In this document: positions 56,481 to 64,000 of the stretch, piece by piece | Numbering within the stretch: the first letter of the stretch is position 1 | Layout of the letters: each line of letters starts with the position of its first letter | Origin: Mytilisepta virgata | Lineage: Eukaryota; Mollusca; Bivalvia; Mytilida; Mytilidae | Assembly (NCBI GenBank): GCA_028015205.1 | Contig: CM051508.1 | Coordinates: 11,550,001 to 11,614,000, forward strand | Reading direction: 5' to 3' | DNA length: 64,000 nucleotides | Made by a program: the position numbers and the translations under genes | The notes under the pieces: model-generated | Seen by the model: only the letters and a program-made list of their open reading frames with translations | Told to the model about the DNA's origin: nothing | The model's database searches: none

Positions 56481-56876
56481 CCCCGTATCTGCCAAAATGG
56501 ACATCTCTTGTTCATTTACAGAAACGTCGTTTTCCATTGATGCTTTTTTTTCAGAAATTTAAATGTTGCGTGAAAACAGAGATTATGTTCTTTAAATGGC
56601 ACTAATAAGTCATGTCAATGTTTAGTCTATAAATATTTGACACAAGCTGAAAGATAGCAATAACTAAAGGTCGATTTTTGTGGCGGCCAGGTACTTCTTC
56701 TTCTTCTTTTTTGTATATCCCTCCAGTCTAGGAGCACTCGACTATGCGATAAGTGTCAACTTAAGTATTTTTGCACAAAATCATAAAATCCTCCACCAAT
56801 AAGTTTGTATACTATACATCCAGGAATCTAATTTCTAAAAGTTACTGTCACACAGAAACCGACCACCTCTTTTAAT
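56481..56876. other. No gene recognised
   Basis: Unassigned AT-rich sequence between a HINE and the LINE 3' end. Confidence 0.3.
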
Positions 56877-59210
56877 CTAAGTCGATGCATCAAGCCTTCT
56901 GATATGTACATGTGCATTAAGGCAATATTCTCTCGAACTGCATTCAATAGTTGTTATTGAGGTATCATCCTTTGGCAATATTTGTCTATACACTAAACTT
57001 CGACAGTCTATCAGTAGCCGGCAAATAATTGCAGCATTTGTAAAGTGTCTATTCCAGCTTTCTACATCGAAACTGTTAAAATACATCTCTTAATACTTTG
57101 CAGTTGTGTTTTTCGCGGATCATTATTCGCAGGACAATGAGTCCTTCTGCATATTTGGCAAGAAGGATCCACTTCGCCCTGATTAAATTTAACCGTATGT
57201 ATTTGGAGCATATATGTACCTGTGAGCATTCTGGCTTTAACAGTAGTCTGGCGTAACTGTGTTTGTTATGGTGTTTTTCCTATTTCAAAGCACTCTATAT
57301 ATAACCTATTGAGTGTTGTTATACAATCAGCTTTCAATTGTTGAGACCAGTAAGAGTTGACTGACTTTCGTACAAGGATTTTCCAGTCTAGCTTGATGCA
57401 AAGCAAATTCAATATTTCACCAAATTATACATGTTTATTAGGCTCTTTATCTTTATAAAAAGGCTGCAAGACCTACCGAATGCATATGTTGTCTCCATGC
57501 AATTTCTCGTATACTGCCATTTTTGCTTTCTGCCATTCCATGTAAGAGGTTCAGTTGTCTCTTATGTAGTTCTACTGCACTCACAGAAGATATACGACTG
57601 AAATTGCAGTTCTGTTAATTAAATCCTGCAGTTGTTTAAGCGTGTTTAAAATAAAGCTGCATAAGGTCATCATATCCTTATTATCTAGGTTCAAAGTTTC
57701 AAAACCATATAGGAGCCTTGGTATATTTTACATGAGGTTCTTGGATTAAGGCCATTTGTTCCATGCACTCCGGTTTTGATCAGACAGTAAAGTGACCTTA
57801 GTGCTAATTTTATTATTTCCTCGACATTTATTTCACTTTCGTTTGTAATTGCCTTCTTAAGGCCTAAATGTGTGGTTTTTTGTTTTGTATTCCATAATGT
57901 TGTTTTCTAGTTTTAGCTCTTTTTTTCTTCTTTCAGTTTTTTTCTGATTTTTGCTTACTAATGTTTTTGATTATGGTGTTACTTTTCACCGGATGAATTT
58001 GAAACCGGTGATCACATGCATATTCATATACATTGTCAAGCATTTTTGGCATCTCGTTCTGGTTGTGTGACAATAGGACAATGTCGTCAGCACATGTAGG
58101 ACAGTCCGCATATGTATTTCCTACAGAGACTCCAATTTTATCTTTCTCGAGATTTGATAGTAGCTCATTTATGTACTGACTGTATAAATGAGTGGATAGG
58201 ACACTGCCTTGTCTGAGTCCCTGGTCAATACTGAAGTTAAGACTAGTTTCCCCTTTCCATTTTACTGCTAAGGTCACTCCATCATTTTCATGGATACTCC
58301 AATATGCAATATGAATGCCAGACAACTCGCCCCACACCAACTCGCACTAACTTTTCACAAACTCGCCACAACTTGGAAAATAGTTTCAAACTCGCTCCAA
58401 CTGTGAAAAGCATAGTCACCAACTCGTCCCAACTTGTGAAAATGTTACAAACTCGCCCCAATTTTGAAAATCATGGTTTTAAACTCGTTCCAGCTGTGAA
58501 TTTCATAGCTAATTTTATCTTACCTGGCGCCGAACTGTTAGTATATATCTGAAATAGCATCTATTAATTCAGTGACTACTATTTCAAGAAATGAAAATTG
58601 TTTATTATGATTATATATATTATAATTTCATGATTGACTACATTAAAGGCTTTTTGGCTGTCGAGTGTGGTAGTAAATACAATATCCTTCCCAGTAATCT
58701 CAGAGCAGAATTCTGAGAGAATTATTGCTGCCATAAGGTGAAAGACCCTCAGCGAAGCCAACTTGCATGTTGGACTGAGTTTTCTGTTTAACATCAGCTT
58801 TGTCTATCAGTATCTTTTTTTTTAGAATTGGTGATATAACGCCTATTTTGAACATATTTGCTACGTTCCTTCCTCAAATAATTGGTTGAATATATTGAAG
58901 TATATCATCGTAATTTTGTTTCCTGTATATTTGATATGTTCGGCTGGAATTCCGTACACATCGGCTGCTTTACCATTGTTAAATTTACGTATTGCCTTTT
59001 TAATTTCTTCTATGGATACTACTATCTTTTTCTTGAATGATGTATTTGATATTTTCTTGATCAATTCAACCCGTCTATGGGTGTAATTTTTGGGTATGTT
59101 ATTAAACTCTTGATTATCTTGTCGAGGGGCCAACTCAACAAAAAGTTCTCTTTGACTATCTTGGGTATGAGTACAAACTTCATACCCTTTCGGAACCTCG
59201 CGCTATTTAT
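56877..59210 (-). pseudogene. Second LINE: decayed reverse transcriptase ORF
   Basis: Minus-strand segments in order: VCTHTQDSQRELFVELAPRQ at about 59190; SIEEIKKAIRKFNNGKAADV and YGIPAEHIKYTG at 59133-58861; TTLDSQKAFNVVNHEI near 58660. Then comes an interruption, then VKWKGETSLNFSIDQGLRQG, SVLS, PTCADDIVLLS and FQIHPVKS (58340-57933). A C-terminal part reads KARMLTGTYMLQIHTVKFNQ, DPSCQIC (57240-57130) and LLIDCRSLVYRQ (about 57000). These are the fingers, palm (LRQGSVLS, ADD) and C-terminal zinc-type region of a non-LTR retrotransposon. Several stops and frameshifts are present, and no endonuclease is seen. Confidence 0.82.
58322..58530. repeat. Minisatellite of AACTCGCCCCAACTTTGAAAA-like units inside the LINE
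   Basis: About six or seven irregular units with AACTCGC/AACTCGT cores occur at 58324, 58338, 58360, 58389, 58422, 58451 and 58480. The array, with an AT-rich stretch to about 58620, replaces the expected RT codons between VNHEI and the LRQGSVLS region, so it was inserted in or expanded within the LINE. Confidence 0.65.
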
Positions 59211-59549
59211 AGAAATAAAAATAGATGACCAAATTTTGAGTTACAACTCCAGAAGTCCAGCAAAATAAAATTTTTAAGTCTTCCATCTCAAAGAAATGGT
59301 TTAAAATTTTTATTTGTAAAAAACTTTTCAAAATGATACCCAATTTAATAAAAAAAAATTCGGGGTCCATAAACTCTGCAGATCTCTGAGATTTTCCCCT
59401 TTAAGCGATGTATGACTTTTGTTATTCTGTTCCTAAATGGCAAAGCGCCAGTGCGTTAAAGTCGGCAGGCTTTTGTGCAAAAAGTAGAAAATTTTATAAC
59501 GTTATGTTCTGCTGAAACATGCAGCCAACAGTCTTAACGATCCACGCTA

Positions 59550-59830
59550 TATTAAAGAGGACAAATATACCTAAGGAGCAATCCAAAAAACGTAATCAAA
59601 AACAGACAAAACCCGGGAAGACAAATGAACAACCACAAGCACAACAAATAAACACTGAAAACTAAAAAAGCAATGAACAATACGAATTCCTATAAAAATC
59701 AGGAGTGAACTCAGGTGTTCCGGAAGGGTAAGCAGGTCCTGCTCCGTATACGGTACCCGTCGTGAAGTTCAACAAAGTCAATCCAGTGGTAGTCACAAAT
59801 CGGTGGCGCTACATGAAATTTTACGACAGT
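59550..59830. repeat. Interspersed repeat, intact relative of 13120-14520 repeat
   Basis: AAGAGGACAAATATACCTAA, AAAACAGACAAAACCCGGG, AAGCAATGAACAATACGAAT and GGTGTTCCGGAAGGGTAAGC follow in the order seen in the two halves at 13120-13261 and 14382-14520. No coding potential is seen. Confidence 0.5.
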
Positions 59831-61198
59831 GGGGACAGGTTCAACATCATCTTAGATATTGGAACACTGTAACGGTCAATCAATCGACCATCTTCAGCCT
59901 GCTGGCTGCGGCCGTTGTTATTGAACAGATGAAATAGATAGAATTGCAATGATACACTAAAGTATGGATGCAGTTCCATAATGTCATCATTTTGTAAGTT
60001 TAAATGAATATCCGAAAGCAAATTAATTGATTGCAGCAAAGTTATACTCAGAAAAAACTGCAAAAATAAACACGTTTCAAAAAAGGAGTTAGTTCTCTTA
60101 ACCTGAAAATCAGTTGAGGTAATGTGCAAGATATTTAACATTTATAATTTGAATTAATTTGTTTTCGAGATTCCTTGATGATAAAGAACTGTTAATGTAA
60201 AAATTATTAATGGTCTGGGTTTTAAACTGAGTTTGCACAGACTATTTTTTTTTTAAATAAATGAAAATACTAATTAAGGAAAGACCTACATATGTATATC
60301 AAATTAAAAAAATATTGAGAACAGGAATAAAACAAACTTCAGTAAAGACAAGAAAATTAGATAAAATTTTAAAAAAGAACAAAAATAGAAAATCATAAAT
60401 GTGGGGAAAACAAAATTTTAAATACATACAGTACATTTGTTAAAGAAACACTATATAAAAATGTAAAATTATAATTTTATAATAAAACAGGATGATTACC
60501 AGGAAATATTTATTTTTAACCATGATTGTTAATTATTTTCTCTTTCAAAGATTGAAAGAGTAAACCAAGTTGGCAGATTGAAATTACTTTCGATCAAATT
60601 GGGAGGAAATATAAATATTCCCCGATAATATATACAACGAAATAAAAAAAAAATATTGTTTGTCTATGATAGTAAGAAAATGTTCACCAATAGCTTTGAC
60701 TTTAATTAAGTAATGTATAATTGGAATAGTATGTACTACTGAGGAGGTTAGTTTACAGTGCGTAGCTTGCCTCTTTCTAAAAGAAAGGGAAATATTTCAA
60801 CTTTCAAAATCACATGGATTAATATTTTTTAAAGAATGTTCTCTGGTTTCAAATCATAAAACTTGCCATGTTAAATCTTATATGATCCAGATATTTGCAT
60901 ACTATCAATCGTAAGCCATTTATTATGGCCAAATTGAGAGATTCTGCCTTCACTAAATTCACTAGAAACAGCTTTTGTTTGTTCTGCGAAATTACGCTAA
61001 GGCCTAGGGGGTTAAGGAAAAACCGATAGATTTAATGGTGTCCGTCATTTTAAAGAGCGACCGCTATTATTAAATAAACAACCGATAACTTTTACCACCC
61101 GCATGGTTGCACGCAGCGTGACAAAACGGTCATGTTTTATCGATCCCAGGAGAATCGTATGGCAGCTGTAGTACTCAATTAATCCGAAAGGTGAAGTT
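59831..61198. other. No gene recognised
   Basis: AT-rich. The minus-strand open frame at 60141-59821 has a hydrophobic segment (FLQFFLSITLLQS) but overlaps the repeat and shows no splice context or family motif. Confidence 0.35.
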
Positions 61199-61850
61199 TC
61201 CATCCTGGCATGTGTAGTGCAAAAGATGTGTATTCAGGACTTTAATCACTTATCAAAAACTATATCCATAAATTGACAATAGAATAGGAACAAGTTTCGG
61301 TTCTATTTAGGTTTATTCACATCTGATGTTGATGGTCATCATCATATATGACCAAAGATAAAATTTAAATTTAAGTGTATTGGTAATTACTTGGGTTGAA
61401 ATATAAATACAACCGGGTATGTCTGTTATATTGTATATTAAAGATAACTTTCTCAACCACGTGTAGAAAGAAAAAAAATATTCGTTGAAGAATCAAAACT
61501 AGTAATTAGATCGCGTCTGTCGCTGTCGTTATTACCCGCGTGTATTTATCTACACATACCTGTTTGAAAGTTGAAATTAGCATCCACTGCAAATATATTT
61601 GTATTCACGAGTTTAATCACTTATCAAAATATATATCCATCAATTTATAATAAGATAGATAACAATTTATATGTTTTTATTCAGGTATATTCTCATCTGA
61701 TGTTAATGGCCAACGATAAAATGTAAAATTTAGTGTATTGGTAGTTACCTTCATTGAAATAAAAATATATCCGCCTCACGTCTGTTATTCTCTATAAGAA
61801 ATATTTCTCAACAACGTGTTGAAGGAAATGAAGTAATAATAAACAAAGCC
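61199..61850. repeat. Tandem duplication, ~371-bp period
   Basis: TTTAATCACTTATCAAAA occurs at 61241 and 61612. The order ATCCAT..., CATCTGATGTTRATGG, GTGTATTGGTARTTAC, GTCTGTTAT and TCAACMACGTGTWGAARGAA is kept in both halves with roughly 75 percent similarity by eye. No function is apparent. Confidence 0.65.
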
Positions 61851-62702
61851 GCCTATACACGCGTCTTCTCTACGCATCAGTTATGCACGAATCATTGACC
61901 GTAACAGGGTAATTGGACAATATAAGTGGATTACGTACCATGCCTAATGAGATAATTGCCAAGTGGCCAACCATCCGATTAAATATGATCCGAACGACTA
62001 ATACACATAACCTTAAATGCCAGTATTTAACAAGTATTTTGAATTTTAATGAACATGAGGTAGACTAATTGTTTCGCTCCTTTCTATTTATACATTTAAC
62101 ATCTACTTTTAATTAGTGATGTATGATTCTTATTTTTCAAGGTATTTTATTTCACATGATTATTTTAGTTTTTATTGCAAGATATTAATACTTATTTTAA
62201 CGATTCTGCAGATTCTTATTTCAATTCTTTTTAAAGAAAATTGTTATAAATAATAATTAATTATTCTAATTTTTAAAAATTCGAACTTTCATATGGTTAT
62301 TTTACTCATTTCATTTTTTCATTACTAAAGATTTTTTTTAACGTTGTGTTGTTAACAACTCCTGTCTATACTATATTGAAGAATACCCTCTCTGGAGACG
62401 CCGATTTGTATTTTCTGTCCGTATCCAAAATGCATTATAACAATTAGATATATTTAAACTAAGAATGTCGATATAATTCAGTTGAATTAAGCACAGTTTT
62501 ACAGGAATCTTGAAGGCCTTATTAATATATAAATATATATATATAAAATATTAATTGTATATTTTGAATTATTTAGACCAGGTAACACACTGTTCATTTG
62601 AAAGGTGGAATACGTAAATTACCTGAGGATAACCCTTGACGTTGGACAATGGAGACAAGATGATAGTTGTAGGAATCGTATTTATAACCAATATAATTAA
62701 AA
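61851..62702. other. No gene recognised
   Basis: AT-rich sequence without clear features. Confidence 0.35.
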
Positions 62703-62945
62703 ATAACAATCCAAAGATACTTATATTAGATATAGTAAATTTATACTATGCTGTATACGACGCATTTCAAGGAGTTACCTCTCATCAGCAGCATTAAAAA
62801 CCGAAACATTTGGAAGACCAAAAACCAAACTTGTATTAAACAAGAAGTACTCAACCAAAAATACCAAAATAGGAAGCCAAATTTCAGCTAAGGAGATCTA
62901 CCATGTGCAATACAAGGAATTAACCTTTAGTATTTCTATTATTTT
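62703..62945 (+). repeat. Interspersed repeat R3, copy 2
   Basis: The plus strand matches R3 copy 1 (inverted there) from AACAATCCAAAGATACTTAT through CAAGGAATTAACCTTTAGTA with about 93 percent similarity by eye. It retains the ACGACGCATTTCAA block that copy 3 lost. Confidence 0.75.
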
Positions 62946-63082
62946 TAAATTTTGCTAAATACTGGTAATTTCTGTAAAAAATCAATGAATAATCATGTCA
63001 CACAAGTCTGACGACTGGGTTGGCGAATACCCTCGGGGACCTAGGGTCCACCAGCAGAGGCATCATCCCAGAAGTTTCAAAA

Positions 63083-63292
63083 TAACAATCCAAAGATACT
63101 TATATTAGATATAGTAAATTTAGACTATGCTGTATTTCAAGGAGTTACCTCTCATCAGCAGCATTAAAAACCGAAACATTTTGGAAGACCAAAAACCAAA
63201 CTTGTATTAAACAAGAAAACTCAACCAAAAATACCGAAATAGGAAGCCAAATTTCAGCTAAGGAGATCTACCATGTGCAATACTGAATAATA
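63083..63292 (+). repeat. Interspersed repeat R3, copy 3
   Basis: A direct copy of 62703-62910 lies 380 bases downstream, with a 10-base deletion (ACGACGC region) near 63136. Tandem placement of copies 2 and 3 suggests a local duplication. Confidence 0.75.
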
Positions 63293-63797
63293 ATGAAAAA
63301 AAAACTTTGAATAGACCAAAAAATATCAAAATAAAAAGAATGAAAAAAATTGTCAATTAATAATTTAGATGTGTAATCAGTTATTATTTTTTTCACACGT
63401 TTTATTTAATATTTTTAGTGATGATGTTTGAATTAATGTTTATTATTTAGGAAAGATAACATACTGAATATACTTTACGAATTTTGTTTACCATGTAAAT
63501 CAATAATACTTCAATTATAAAAATAAACACTGAGGCAACTCCTCAAATGAAATAACGTGTAATTTTGCGCAGAGAACAAAAATTGGAAGTCACTAAATCC
63601 ATAAAAGTTTTCATTTAAATTTTAACATATCAAAGAATTTTATTTCAGATTTTATTTGTTTGGCATGCAGATCAAATAATGTTATAAAATGACAATCTAG
63701 CGAACAAATAACAAAGGATTTTTAAAACACATTTTTCAATTAAAATAATTAATGATATGACAAAATAAAGACAAAACATTATAATTTTACAATGTAC
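63293..63797. other. No gene recognised
   Basis: AT-rich sequence; nothing is recognised here. Confidence 0.3.
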
Positions 63798-63960
63798 TAT
63801 GTTAATCCACGTTCGGCTGTGGCAACCATCTTGGTTGATAGTCCGGGTCATAGGAAACAATTATGAAAGATAACCGGACAAATCGGCCCGCGGACCACTC
63901 GGACCGTATCATCAGACAACTCTCACCATGACATCGGACAACTCGGACCTTGAAGTAACC
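63798..63960. mobile_element. Single HINE-B core unit with a GGACAACTCGGACC tract
   Basis: ATGTTAATCCACGTTCGGCT, then GGCAACCATCTTGG and GGGTCATAGGAAACAATTAT, corresponds to one unit of the HINE-B core at 38537-38600. It is followed by irregular CGGACAACTCGGACC repeats (63876-63950). Terminal hairpins are not present in the window. Confidence 0.5.
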
Positions 63961-64000
63961 ACATTGATAATGATGAAATTAATAATATGTTAACCACCAA

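Noticed and set aside
59821..60141. 106-codon minus-strand open frame with a hydrophobic segment
   Set aside because: No start context, splice sites or family motif; its end overlaps an interspersed repeat. A signal-peptide exon could not be supported.

Overview
The window reads as AT-rich, repeat-dense nuclear DNA of an invertebrate animal, most likely a bivalve mollusc and probably a mussel. The reasons are small EGF-like exons with GT-AG borders and long introns, abundant pearl/HINE-type (non-autonomous Helentron) elements with about 165-175 bp tandem cores and GGAC-type microsatellites, tRNA-derived SINEs, and decayed LINE and Tc1 copies. I see no bacterial operons, rRNA or CRISPR. Species assignment is inference.

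The main host gene runs on the minus strand across nearly the whole window, with about 50 kb of exons and introns. Its exons in transcription order are 54734-54552, a 21-bp microexon 48040-48020, 34313-34128, 17127-16984, 10480-10346, 4947-4795 and 3499-3368. Every exon is in phase 1 at both ends and has AG/GT borders. The first three encode part of a fucolectin-like (galactose-binding) domain and the last four encode cysteine-rich EGF/laminin-EGF-like modules. This predicts a secreted or membrane lectin-EGF (MEGF-like) protein. Neither the 5' end (signal peptide, promoter) nor the 3' end is visible.

A second, smaller minus-strand gene model lies in an intron of the first: exons 45848-45738, 43016-42809, 41440-41376 and 38027-37935 with a poly(A) signal at 37652. 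It is cysteine-rich with a VWC-like arrangement and carries one in-frame TAG. A PAN/apple-like open frame (47939-47641) lies just upstream on the same strand.

Mobile DNA dominates the rest. Region 1-2290 holds hairpin-terminated elements; 5530-7420 a Jockey/I-like LINE with RNase H; 10961-11303 and 32880-33113 SINEs; 13262-14377, 16548-16810 and 53032-54523 three copies of one HINE family; 15117-16307, 22539-23703, 38230-38635 and 55882-56480 a second family; 20003-22534 a third; 33677-33890 a fourth. A decayed DDE-type gene with C-terminal zinc-binding motifs occupies 26585-32565 on the plus strand and is split by a terminal-inverted-repeat element (29440-31074) whose sibling lies at 39914-41120. 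A Tc1/mariner remnant lies at 46420-47190 and a second LINE at 56880-59210. The long stretches between these are AT-rich intron or intergenic sequence in which I see no further gene.
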